Of a stretch of DNA of 64,000 nucleotides, positions 1-8,915 are shown piece after piece (within the stretch, counting starts at the first letter, position 1; each line of letters begins with the position of its first letter). The DNA lies in assembly GCF_002218045.2 (NCBI RefSeq), contig NZ_AP018686.1, forward strand, positions 682,001 through 746,000, read 5' to 3'. The notes under the pieces are model-generated. The model made no database searches and was not told the DNA's origin. It was given only the letters and a program-made list of their open reading frames with translations. The DNA comes from Vibrio rumoiensis. Its GTDB lineage: Bacteria > Pseudomonadota > Gammaproteobacteria > Enterobacterales > Vibrionaceae. A program made the translations under genes and the position numbers.

Positions 1-175
1 AACTTTTGACAACTTCACATAAAAAACTTAACTCATTGTTTTACTAGATTATTTTAGAGTAATCATTTCTTTATTATTCCCGACACCGACCCTAACCCTT
101 TATAGGTAGATTCTCTTGCACACATTTGGCGTGCTTTGCTCTATCAATGAGCATTCAAACCATCAGTACAAAAGG
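1..175. other. AT-rich intergenic sequence at the window edge
   Basis: This AT-rich stretch lies downstream of the btuD stop. I see no convincing gene, RNA or terminator in it. Confidence 0.4.
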
Positions 176-937
176 TTAATCAAACAATAAATGGGCTTGT
201 CCTGCATGCTCAATACGCGTGACTTGGGTATTGAATATATCGGTGAGTAATTCCCCCGTTAATAACGACTTGCTTTCGCCCATCGCTTTCAATACACCTT
301 CTTTTAACACGACCACTTTATCGGAATGCCTTAAGGTTCGATTCAAGTCATGATTCGACATAATGATCGTTAGCCCTTTCTTCGCCATCACATCGATCAT
401 TTGGTATAGCAAACTTTCTTGGCCGACATCTAGCGGCGCGGCAGGTTCATCAAGTAATAGTAATTTAGCTTGTGGGTTTAACGTGGGCCACACTTGCAAA
501 CATACTCCAGCAAGCCTGACTCGTTGCCATTCCCCACCTGATAAATGGTGAATGCTTTTGCCTAGCTTCTCGGTAATACACAGCTGGGTAGTAATCTCAT
601 GGACCGCACTTTCTACCACATCACTCGCCATCTCTTTGGCAATGGATAGGGATAAATACTGAAAAACCGACATATTGAATGCTGGTCGATCGGACTGACA
701 CAAATAAGCTCGAATTTTAGCTAATGCTTGCAGATCATAGTGAGTAATTGACTCACCGTTTACTCTGACATTACCTTGATGTGAAAGTAAGCCAGACAAC
801 ACGTCAAGTAAGGTACTTTTACCACTCCCATTAGGGCCAATTACATGAATAATGTCACCCGGCTGTACCTGAAAGCTCATCGGCATAAGGCGCTTGGCGA
901 CATGAAGATCATTAATATCAATCATAGCTTCACTCAT
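176..937 (-). CDS. btuD: Vitamin B12 ABC transporter ATP-binding protein BtuD
   Basis: A 253-residue cytoplasmic ATPase that would power B12 import through the BtuC permease. The Walker A motif GPNGSGKST is near residues 34-42, the signature LSGGEWQR near 132-139, and the Walker B region LLLLDEPAAPLD near 159-170, followed by an H-loop SNHD. The length matches BtuD. It follows btuC on the same strand with a 35-bp gap, which supports one operon. A second in-frame ATG lies four codons downstream at 925, so the exact start is unsettled. No btuF is nearby. Confidence 0.92.
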   Translation of the reverse strand: MSEAMIDINDLHVAKRLMPMSFQVQPGDIIHVIGPNGSGKSTLLDVLSGLLSHQGNVRVNGESITHYDLQALAKIRAYLCQSDRPAFNMSVFQYLSLSIAKEMASDVVESAVHEITTQLCITEKLGKSIHHLSGGEWQRVRLAGVCLQVWPTLNPQAKLLLLDEPAAPLDVGQESLLYQMIDVMAKKGLTIIMSNHDLNRTLRHSDKVVVLKEGVLKAMGESKSLLTGELLTDIFNTQVTRIEHAGQAHLLFD

Positions 938-972
938 AGCAGTGGCTCGCTCATAAGGTTTGTTCTACTCAC

Positions 973-1968
973 TTAATGTTGGTCATGCCCACGCAGTAGC
1001 ATCCAAATAAACACTGGCGCGCCGATACTGGTTGTCATCACGCCGAGAGGAAGCTCTGCACTGGTTAACGACACTCTTGCCAATAAGTCGGCTAACACCA
1101 AGAGGCTTGCTCCGCATAGCGCTGACATCGGTAATAAATATCGATTTTCGCTACCAAAAACCAAACGAATAAGATGCGGAACCACCAGCCCAATAAAACT
1201 GATCACCCCACCAATGGCGACCGAACAGCCGACTAATATTGACACATAGATTATTAATTTCCAACGTAGAGCAAATACATCCAAGCCAAGTTGTTTGGCA
1301 TGTTGTTCACCGGCCATCAGTAGATCTAAATCACGACCTTTCAAACACAACCAAACGATACAGGGTAACATGATTAAGCCTAGTGAGACCTGAGCCCAAG
1401 ACACCCCGCCAATACTGCCCATCAACCAATACATTAAAATTCTAAGATTGAAATCATCACTAAAATAAAATGCCCAGGTTACGACTGCGCCAGATAAAAT
1501 CCCTAATGCCACCCCAATAAGCAGCAATCGCCCAGTGGTTAAACGCATCGCTTTGGCAAGAGAAACGATCAATAAGGTAAATACTAACGAACCGAGTATC
1601 GCCACAGCCATAGACCCTAGTGGCGACATTAACATGGGGAAGAAGAACAACGCGATCACCATTGCCAGGCTTGCACCACCTGAAATGCCAATGATTCCGG
1701 GCTCGGCTAGAGGGTTACCCAGTAATACCTGTAACGTTGCACCCGCTACCGCTAAGGAAGCACCTAATAAAATCGCCGCCATTAGTCGAGGCAAACGAAG
1801 ATTCACCAACACTTGTTGTTGTAAATCTGACATAGGATGAAAAAAAGACAGGGATAGATCACCAACCGATAAATAAATAGCACTCACGCAGGCTAAAAAG
1901 ATAGTGATTAAAATAAATGGCAGTTTCCAACGCTGGTGTTTGATGTGAATTAACTGATTGAATCGCAT
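973..1968 (-). CDS. btuC: Vitamin B12 ABC transporter permease BtuC
   Basis: A 331-residue polytopic inner-membrane permease of the FecCD/BtuC family, expected to form the B12 channel with BtuD. The conserved segment GNPLAEPGIIGISGGASLA and the family's GGVISFIGLVVPHLIR segment are both visible. The open frame reaches back to 2031, but the extra 21 residues are polar and unlike BtuC N-termini, so I place the start at the ATG at 1968. No strong ribosome binding site decides it. It follows astE on the same strand. Confidence 0.9.
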   Translation of the reverse strand: MRFNQLIHIKHQRWKLPFILITIFLACVSAIYLSVGDLSLSFFHPMSDLQQQVLVNLRLPRLMAAILLGASLAVAGATLQVLLGNPLAEPGIIGISGGASLAMVIALFFFPMLMSPLGSMAVAILGSLVFTLLIVSLAKAMRLTTGRLLLIGVALGILSGAVVTWAFYFSDDFNLRILMYWLMGSIGGVSWAQVSLGLIMLPCIVWLCLKGRDLDLLMAGEQHAKQLGLDVFALRWKLIIYVSILVGCSVAIGGVISFIGLVVPHLIRLVFGSENRYLLPMSALCGASLLVLADLLARVSLTSAELPLGVMTTSIGAPVFIWMLLRGHDQH

Positions 1969-2061
1969 ATGATCATAGTCACTTGGGTATAAATAGCAGT
2001 ATTTGCGATACCATAACCAGTTACACACCAATTGAAAAGTAAAGTCAGGATATATTTATCA

Positions 2062-3105
2062 TTAACGAATTCTTTCCACTAACAAGGCTGCTCTCTGACC
2101 AACATCGACCTTGTCGTTAGCAAACACTAAAGCGTGCCCACCAGACTCACAGATCATTGGAGCACCGCCTTGTATTCCGTACACTTGGTTTAAGTACAGT
2201 GGTTCAAAATTAATTAACGCCTGTCTCGCGGTAAAAGCTAAATCTGAGTGTTGTTTACGTATCTCATCCACCACATCATAAACGGCAATATCTTGATTCA
2301 TGCAATTCACATCATCGACTTTTTCATTTCGATTAAGCAATAAATGCATACCCGATAAAAACGAGGTAAATACCGAAAGATCATTTTCTCCCAATGCTCT
2401 TAGCTGCCCGAGCTCTATCGTTAAGCTCTTAGCTTGAAAATATTCACCGGTATACCAACTAAACGCATAACTTGGATGGTGACATAGTAAAACAGCTTGA
2501 ACATCAGCGTGCTGGGCAAAATATTTTAATTCTTGGTCAGTGTCGTCAGATTGGTGTCTAGTGGCTGGGCGGATAGCAAAAACTGGGTATTGTGAAGGGC
2601 GAGATGAGCAATGAAGGTCGAGATGCCAGCGTTTCTTCCCAGAAGATCGTTCAAAAAACAATTCAACCACATCTTTTATCTTTGCAGCAATTTCGCCTTC
2701 AATGCCTCGTATCTGCATAGTAGACATTTCAAAAAGCTGATTGAGGTTCTGTTCTATAAAGCGCTGTTTTTTGATCGTGGCATCAGGGTGAGCAAATATA
2801 AACAAACACGGATGACTAATAGTTACCTCACCAGATAGCACTTGGGTGACCAGTTTATCAGCCAGTTCAATCGGGCCAGTTTCATCACCATGAATTCCCA
2901 CCGATATAACCGTGGCACTGTCCCCTTTGTATTTGGCAGGAGTAATGCTCAACATGCCACGATGGTAAAACCGTAACACTAAGCCATTATCCACCGTTAA
3001 GGTTTGTTGCGGCCACGATAAATGGTGCAAAGTGGTATAAATAAACCCTTTCGTCACGAGATCGTGAATTAAAGGGTTATCTTTTTGATTATGCTGGTGC
3101 TCCAT
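2062..3105 (-). CDS. astE: Succinylglutamate desuccinylase AstE
   Basis: A 347-residue zinc hydrolase of the AstE/aspartoacylase family. It catalyses the last step of the arginine succinyltransferase pathway, cutting N-succinylglutamate to glutamate and succinate. The metal-binding GIHGDETGP segment and the downstream WHLDLHCSSRPS segment carry the expected His and Glu/Asp ligands. The ATG at 3105 sits just after GGAGG, so it is preferred over the GTG at 3111. The other ast genes are not in the window. The gene lies between a siroheme-type dehydrogenase and btuCD. Confidence 0.93.
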   Translation of the reverse strand: MEHQHNQKDNPLIHDLVTKGFIYTTLHHLSWPQQTLTVDNGLVLRFYHRGMLSITPAKYKGDSATVISVGIHGDETGPIELADKLVTQVLSGEVTISHPCLFIFAHPDATIKKQRFIEQNLNQLFEMSTMQIRGIEGEIAAKIKDVVELFFERSSGKKRWHLDLHCSSRPSQYPVFAIRPATRHQSDDTDQELKYFAQHADVQAVLLCHHPSYAFSWYTGEYFQAKSLTIELGQLRALGENDLSVFTSFLSGMHLLLNRNEKVDDVNCMNQDIAVYDVVDEIRKQHSDLAFTARQALINFEPLYLNQVYGIQGGAPMICESGGHALVFANDKVDVGQRAALLVERIR

Positions 3106-3154
3106 AACCACCTCCGCAAAGCCTACTCTTTAAAGTCTAGACTAAGTTGATGGT

Positions 3155-4090
3155 TTATTCAGCAATTCTAATTAGCTTGTCATTACCCATTAAAAGTTTT
3201 AGTTCTGAGGCAATTGGAGCACTTGAGGTAAATATACACACTCTTAATTTATCCGCTTTGGCTCTCTCGATTAACGCAGCCAATTGATGAATATCTTGAT
3301 ACTCCTCCCTATCTGCATCACGACGGCATAAATCAACAAATTCGAATGGACAGTTTGTTGGGTATAAAACCAATTCTGATTCTTGCATTAGTCGCAACGC
3401 TTTAATCGAGAGATTCTCTACATCATGATTAAATTGAATCCAATGTAGAACAGAAGTCACTTCCACTTTATCTTGCAAAGTATCTAAATAAAGAGATTCC
3501 AATTGTTCCCGTTTAGTGATCGTTGGCATTTTTTCCGAAGAAAAGAAACGTTCCCAAAACTTACGTCTTTCATCTACCGTGGCTAATGATTCTTTAATAC
3601 TATTACGCTTAGATGCGCCAAAATCGGCCAATAATGATAAATTTTGCGGCAGTATCGATTCTAATTTTTCACGCAGATAACGGATTAATACCGGTGATGC
3701 CCCACCACTCGATACTGCAATTTGAATGCGACCACGGTTGATCATGGAAGGCGTAATAAAATCACAATAAGGTTTGTCATCCACAACATTTACCATGATA
3801 TTTTTCCGTTTCGCATCATGATGAACTTGATGATTCAAATCAGGATTATCGGTTGTGGCCCACACTTGAATGTAGTCATGCAACATTTCAGATTGATAGA
3901 ATGCTTTCACCCAAAGTAGCGACTGTTGCTCTGATAATGAAAGCAAGTGAGGATGAATATTCGGCGATACAACCGTGACATTTGCCCCTGCTCTGAGAAG
4001 CATGTCGACTTTTCTGCAAGCCACTTCTCCGCCACCCACAACGAGTACCGCTTTATTATTTAGATCGAGGAAAATCGGGAAATAGCGCAT
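3155..4090 (-). CDS. Siroheme synthase-like precorrin-2 dehydrogenase (CysG N-terminal type)
   Basis: A 311-residue protein whose first 150 or so residues match the NAD-binding precorrin-2 dehydrogenase/ferrochelatase part of CysG: a Rossmann motif VVGGGEVACRKVDMLL near residues 17-32, then VVDDKPYCDFITPSMI and the SSGGASPVL segment. The methyltransferase half of CysG is absent. The remaining C-terminal half resembles no domain I can name. The likely role is oxidation of precorrin-2 to sirohydrochlorin with possible iron insertion. It heads the leftward run with astE and btuCD, and AGGAA precedes the ATG. Confidence 0.8.
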   Translation of the reverse strand: MRYFPIFLDLNNKAVLVVGGGEVACRKVDMLLRAGANVTVVSPNIHPHLLSLSEQQSLLWVKAFYQSEMLHDYIQVWATTDNPDLNHQVHHDAKRKNIMVNVVDDKPYCDFITPSMINRGRIQIAVSSGGASPVLIRYLREKLESILPQNLSLLADFGASKRNSIKESLATVDERRKFWERFFSSEKMPTITKREQLESLYLDTLQDKVEVTSVLHWIQFNHDVENLSIKALRLMQESELVLYPTNCPFEFVDLCRRDADREEYQDIHQLAALIERAKADKLRVCIFTSSAPIASELKLLMGNDKLIRIAE

Positions 4091-4566
4091 TTAATTCCTT
4101 TTTGTGATGGATAACTCATGATTGATACTACCAAATTTGTGCATATAGGAAACATCAGATCCTTATCACAAACAATTTTACTTTGAATTTACTACCCATA
4201 CATCACTTTAACTCTAAATATTAACCTAATTTTATTTCTTTTATATCGCCCTAATCGTTTTATTTAGAACAAAAGATTAAATGTGACATTGTGGTGCGAC
4301 TTTGCACTATTTACATTGTCATGACATTTATTCATTCTAAATTTAACGAAAGATTTGTGATGCAACTCAACCACATAATGGATGTAGTGGTTTGTGTATT
4401 TCAAATTCTTTCCTACTCTTTAAGAGTAAAAGATACAAAACCTAAACTAAATAAAGGGCGTATCTAGCAAGTATTTTAATTACAACAACATTAGTTTTAA
4501 TCAATCACAGACAAATTCGTTTTCAGTTCAACCTGATTTCAATGGACGTATACAGGAAGGATACAC
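4091..4566. promoter_or_regulatory. Divergent intergenic region upstream of aapJ
   Basis: This 476-bp AT-rich region separates the leftward siroheme-type gene from rightward aapJ and must hold both promoters. A strong Shine-Dalgarno AGGAAGGA lies just before the aapJ ATG. I could not assign specific operators. Confidence 0.45.
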
Positions 4567-5589
4567 ATGCAAAAATCAATTAAACTTCTCGCTTCAGCTG
4601 TCGCAGTTTCTGCCGCAATGCTGGCCAACTCGGCTTTCGCCGGTACACTTCAAGATGTACAAAAAGCGAATGAACTAAAATGTGGTGTTAGTACGGGCCT
4701 TGCAGGCTTTTCTAACCCAAACTCTAAAGGCCAATGGGAAGGTCTTGATGTCGAATATTGTCAAGCGGTTGCTGCTGCCGTATTAGGTGATAAATCGAAA
4801 GTAAAATATGTGCCACTCAACGCAAAAGAACGCTTCACTGCACTTCAATCTGGCGAAGTTGATGTTCTATCTCGAAATACCACTTGGACGCTACAACGCG
4901 ATGGTTCTCTTGGCCTTAACTTCGTAGGCACAACCTATTACGATGGCCAAGGTTTCATGGTGAAAAAAGACTTAGGCGTGAAAAGTGCGACGGAACTTGA
5001 TGGCGCTTCTGTCTGTGTGCAAGCCGGTACCACAACTGAGCTAAACCTTGCTGACTATTTCCGTTTGAAAGGCATGTCATACAAACCTGTGGTATTTGAC
5101 ACCATGGACCAAACAGCGAAAGGCTTTGATTCAGGTCGCTGTGATGTCCTAACTTCTGACCAATCTCAACTTTACGGACTACGTTTAAATCTTAAAGATC
5201 CAAGCTCAGCGGTCGTTTTACCTGAAATCATTTCAAAAGAGCCTCTAGGGCCTGTGGTTCGCCAAGGTGATGATCAATGGTTTAACATTACTAAGTGGAC
5301 ATTATTTGCCATGATTAATGCTGAAGAATACGGCATTACTCAGAAAAATGTCGATGAAATGAAAAAATCGAACGATCCAAACGTTAAACGTATTTTAGGT
5401 CTTGATGGCCCTAAAGGCGAAGGCTTAGGTCTTAAAGACGATTGGGCTTACCAGATTGTGAAACAAGTCGGTAACTATGGTGAAATGTTTGAGCGCACTG
5501 TCGGTCAAGGTTCTCCATTAAAAGTTGACCGTGGCGTGAATAAACTTTGGAACGCTGGTGGCTTCCAATACGCACCACCAATCCGTTAA
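4567..5589 (+). CDS. aapJ: General L-amino-acid ABC transporter substrate-binding protein AapJ
   Basis: A 340-residue periplasmic solute-binding protein with a clear signal peptide ending near SAFA at residue 25. The body has the family-3 solute-binding fold pattern: GLDVEYCQAVAAAV, the RNTTWTLQRD segment typical of AapJ/BztA, and GRCDVLTSDQSQL. It captures a broad range of L-amino acids and delivers them to AapQ/AapM. It is the first gene of aapJQMP, with a 78-bp gap to aapQ that could let it be expressed in excess. Confidence 0.93.
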   Translation: MQKSIKLLASAVAVSAAMLANSAFAGTLQDVQKANELKCGVSTGLAGFSNPNSKGQWEGLDVEYCQAVAAAVLGDKSKVKYVPLNAKERFTALQSGEVDVLSRNTTWTLQRDGSLGLNFVGTTYYDGQGFMVKKDLGVKSATELDGASVCVQAGTTTELNLADYFRLKGMSYKPVVFDTMDQTAKGFDSGRCDVLTSDQSQLYGLRLNLKDPSSAVVLPEIISKEPLGPVVRQGDDQWFNITKWTLFAMINAEEYGITQKNVDEMKKSNDPNVKRILGLDGPKGEGLGLKDDWAYQIVKQVGNYGEMFERTVGQGSPLKVDRGVNKLWNAGGFQYAPPIR

Positions 5590-5667
5590 TACAAATAACT
5601 TCATAACAAACTGAACTAGGGTGGTTTCGGCTGCCCTTTTTTTTAAATGATTTTGAGGTTACGTAGT

Positions 5668-6876
5668 ATGAAACCCAATGAATCTGAGAAAGCCGTCAAT
5701 CAGTCAGAATCTGGTAGCTCCCTTTCTCGTCTAATCTATAACCCAAGAGTCCGCTCTATCGTTTTCCAGCTGATTACAGTGGCTGCTCTGGGGTACTTTT
5801 TCTACATCATCATCAATAACACGATGACCAACCTGAATGACCGTGGTATCTCCACCGGGTTTGGTTTTCTTGATCGTGAAGCTGGCTTTGGCATCAGCCT
5901 TAGCTTAATTGAGTATGATGAAACCTACACATTCGGCCGCACGTTCATCGTTGGCTTATTGAATACTGTTCTCGTCTCTATTCTCGGTATTATCTTAGCG
6001 ACCATTCTTGGTTTTACGGTGGGTATTGCACGTTTATCTTCCAACTGGATGGTAAACCGCCTTGCTGCTGTATTTATCGAAATTGTTCGTAATGTCCCGC
6101 CGCTGTTACAAATACTATTTTGGTATTTTGCAGTATTACAAGCGCTCCCCTCTGCTCGACAAAGCTTGAGTCTAGGTGAAGCCTTATTTTTAAATATACG
6201 TGGCTTATATTTACCTAAACCAGTTTTTGAATCCGGAAGTTGGCTAATAGGTGTTGCTGCCATTTTAGCGGTAGTTTTAAGTATCGGAGTGTACTTCTGG
6301 GCTCGAAACAAACAAAAAGTGACAGGGTTACAAACTCCTGTTGTCAGAATTGTTTTAGGTTTGTGTGTCGGATTACCTTTGATTGCTTACTTTTTAATGG
6401 GTATGCCAATATCAGCTGATTATCCAGAGTTAAAGGGCTTTAACTTCAAAGGTGGTATTACCATCCTTCCTGAGTTGTTTGCACTTTGGATCGCTCTCGG
6501 AATATTCACCTCGGCCTTTATTGCTGAAATAGTTCGATCTGGAATCAATGCCGTTAGTCATGGCCAAACCGAAGCAGCAACAGCTCTAGGCTTATCGCGT
6601 TCTAAAACCTTAAAACTGGTTGTTGTGCCACAAGCAATGCGGATCATTGTGCCACCGCTGACGAGTGAATATTTGAATTTAACTAAAAACTCATCACTTG
6701 CCATGGCGATTGGTTATCCGGATCTCGTCTCTGTTTTTGCCGGTACGACACTCAATCAAACAGGACAAGCTATTGAAATCATATTCATGACTATGGGCGT
6801 TTACTTAGGTCTAAGTTTACTGACCTCATGGTTGATGAACATCTATAACCGCAAAGTTGCGTTAGTAGAAAGATAA
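5668..6876 (+). CDS. aapQ: General L-amino-acid ABC transporter permease AapQ
   Basis: A 402-residue inner-membrane permease of the HisMQ family with the long N-terminal and mid-protein extensions typical of AapQ/BztB. The EAA loop region reads EAATALGLSRSKTLKLVVVPQAMR, shown here only as the motif region near residues 310-335. The start at 5668 is preferred over 5647 because GAGGTT lies about 7 bp before it. It is followed after 16 bp by aapM, with which it should form a heterodimer. Confidence 0.92.
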   Translation: MKPNESEKAVNQSESGSSLSRLIYNPRVRSIVFQLITVAALGYFFYIIINNTMTNLNDRGISTGFGFLDREAGFGISLSLIEYDETYTFGRTFIVGLLNTVLVSILGIILATILGFTVGIARLSSNWMVNRLAAVFIEIVRNVPPLLQILFWYFAVLQALPSARQSLSLGEALFLNIRGLYLPKPVFESGSWLIGVAAILAVVLSIGVYFWARNKQKVTGLQTPVVRIVLGLCVGLPLIAYFLMGMPISADYPELKGFNFKGGITILPELFALWIALGIFTSAFIAEIVRSGINAVSHGQTEAATALGLSRSKTLKLVVVPQAMRIIVPPLTSEYLNLTKNSSLAMAIGYPDLVSVFAGTTLNQTGQAIEIIFMTMGVYLGLSLLTSWLMNIYNRKVALVER

Positions 6877-6892
6877 TAGGCGGAGAAGTTAG

Positions 6893-7990
6893 ATGAAAAA
6901 ACACCAATTTCAACCAAGCCTTCCGCCACCAGCAAATACTGTTGGCTTTATCGGCTGGTTACGCAAAAACTTATTTAGTACCCCATTAAATAGCATTTTA
7001 ACGCTCGTCATGGCTTATATTGCGGTAACAACAATTTGGTCGATTGCTGGCTGGGGAATCATCAATGCTAATTGGTTAGGCTCAACTCGTGATGCGTGTA
7101 CCGATACCGGAGCATGTTGGGTATTTATCAGCGTTCGCTGGGACCAATTTATGTTTGGCTTTTATCCAGCAGCTGAGCTTTGGAGACCTAAGCTCTTTTA
7201 TTGGACGTTAGCCATTCTCGTTATCTTAATGGCCTATGAGAAAACACCTAAACGCTCATGGATATTTATCTTCTTTGGCAGTGCCTACCCTATTTTAATG
7301 GCGGGTCTGCTTGAAGGTTCAATGTTCGGTTTACCGGTTGTTGATACTCACCAATGGGGCGGCCTTTTGGTCACGCTCATTTTATCAACCATTGGCATTG
7401 TGCTATCGCTACCAATCGGTGTGGTTTTAGCTCTAGGTCGCCGATCAAAAATGCCGATTATCAGTAAGTTAAGTATTGCTTACATTGAAATTTGGCGTGG
7501 CGTTCCATTGATTACCGTCTTGTTCATGGCGTCAGTTATGCTGCCACTATTTTTCGCTGAAGGCGTTCAAACCGACAAGCTCATTCGAGCGCTCATCGGG
7601 GTCGTTATGTTCTATTCAGCCTATATGGCAGAAGTAGTGCGTGGTGGTTTGCAGGCAATCTCTAAAGGACAATATGAAGCGGCCGACTCTCTTGGTCTTT
7701 CTTATTGGCAAAAAATGGGATTAATTGTGCTGCCCCAAGCGTTAAAAATCACGATTCCATCGATAGTGAATAACTTCTTATCTTTATTAAAAGATACCAG
7801 TCTCGTCCTCATCATTGGTATGTATGACGTATTAGGCATTGGCCAGGCAGCCAATAACGACCCTGATTGGTTAGGCTATTCAACCGAAAGCTATGTGTTT
7901 GTTGGGTTAGTATTTTGGGTATTTTGCTTTGGAATTTCACGTTATTCCATTTACTTAGAAAACAAACTCCATACCGGCCATAAGAGATAA
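6893..7990 (+). CDS. aapM: General L-amino-acid ABC transporter permease AapM
   Basis: A 365-residue inner-membrane permease that pairs with AapQ. The EAA loop reads EAADSLGLSYWQKMGLIVLP near residues 260-280 and the C-terminal half has the usual membrane segments. The AapM-specific N-terminal extension with a periplasmic cysteine pair (ACTDTGACW) is present. A GGAG motif precedes the ATG. It lies between aapQ and aapP in the standard order. Confidence 0.92.
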   Translation: MKKHQFQPSLPPPANTVGFIGWLRKNLFSTPLNSILTLVMAYIAVTTIWSIAGWGIINANWLGSTRDACTDTGACWVFISVRWDQFMFGFYPAAELWRPKLFYWTLAILVILMAYEKTPKRSWIFIFFGSAYPILMAGLLEGSMFGLPVVDTHQWGGLLVTLILSTIGIVLSLPIGVVLALGRRSKMPIISKLSIAYIEIWRGVPLITVLFMASVMLPLFFAEGVQTDKLIRALIGVVMFYSAYMAEVVRGGLQAISKGQYEAADSLGLSYWQKMGLIVLPQALKITIPSIVNNFLSLLKDTSLVLIIGMYDVLGIGQAANNDPDWLGYSTESYVFVGLVFWVFCFGISRYSIYLENKLHTGHKR

Positions 7991-8026
7991 GGCTATTGAA
8001 AAATAGAAGTATTCAAGGAAGTAATT

Positions 8027-8776
8027 ATGACTCAACAACAAGATTATATGATTCAAATCGACAATATGAATAAGTGGTATGGGGAATTTCACGTACTTAA
8101 AAATATTAATTTGAATGTTAAAAAAGGCGAAAAAATCGTTATATGCGGCCCATCGGGTTCAGGGAAATCGACCATGATTCGTTGCATTAACCATCTTGAA
8201 GAGCATCAAAAAGGCAGCATCAATGTGGGCGGTATCGAGCTGACTGAAGATCTAAAAAACATTGAAGCTATACGTAAACAAGTGGGGATGTGTTTCCAAC
8301 ACTTTAATCTTTTCCCACACCTAACGGTGTTAGAAAATTGCACGTTAGCGCCAATTTGGGTAAAAAAAATGCCTAAAGCGGAAGCTGAAAAAGTGGCAAT
8401 GAAATATTTAGAGCGCGTAAAAATTCCAGATCAAGCGGATAAATATCCTGGGCAACTTTCTGGTGGTCAGCAACAACGGGTTGCTATCGCTCGCTCGCTT
8501 TGCATGAACCCACAAATCATGTTGTTTGATGAACCTACCTCTGCCCTCGATCCTGAAATGGTACGTGAAGTGCTGGATGTCATGGTCGAACTCGCGGGTG
8601 AAGGTATGACTATGTTGTGTGTAACTCATGAAATGGGCTTTGCGAAAGAAGTTGCCGACCGCGTGATCTTTATGGATGCAGGGGAAATTATTGAAGAAAA
8701 TAATCCGAAAGAGTTTTTCGAAAATCCTCAATCGGATCGTACCATCAATTTCTTAAGCCAAATTTTGCATCATTAA
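8027..8776 (+). CDS. aapP: General L-amino-acid ABC transporter ATPase AapP
   Basis: A 249-residue cytoplasmic ATPase of the polar amino-acid uptake family. Walker A GPSGSGKST is near residues 42-50, the Q-loop is CFQHFNLFPH, the signature is LSGGQQQR, Walker B is IMLFDEPTSALDPEM, and the H-loop is VTHEMGFA. It is the last gene of aapJQMP and is followed by a strong intrinsic terminator. Confidence 0.94.
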   Translation: MTQQQDYMIQIDNMNKWYGEFHVLKNINLNVKKGEKIVICGPSGSGKSTMIRCINHLEEHQKGSINVGGIELTEDLKNIEAIRKQVGMCFQHFNLFPHLTVLENCTLAPIWVKKMPKAEAEKVAMKYLERVKIPDQADKYPGQLSGGQQQRVAIARSLCMNPQIMLFDEPTSALDPEMVREVLDVMVELAGEGMTMLCVTHEMGFAKEVADRVIFMDAGEIIEENNPKEFFENPQSDRTINFLSQILHH

Positions 8777-8831
8777 TCATAACTTACCCTTAATGCGTCA
8801 AGACGCTAAAAAGAAAAATACCATATAAACG

Positions 8832-8863
8832 AAAGCCTTAGCGCAACACGCTAAGGCTTTTTT
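8832..8863 (+). terminator. Intrinsic terminator of aapJQMP
   Basis: A 12-bp perfect stem (AAAGCCTTAGCG with its complement) closes a 5-base loop and runs into a T tract. It ends the aap operon and may also act on the converging chitinase gene. Confidence 0.85.
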
Positions 8864-8915
8864 ATGTATTTCTTATGTTTATCACAATGCTTCGATGCTT
8901 TTCAATATCACTCTA

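Noticed and set aside
1969..2061. Cobalamin riboswitch ahead of btuC
   Set aside because: The gap to astE is far too short to hold one, and no B12-box-like sequence was seen.
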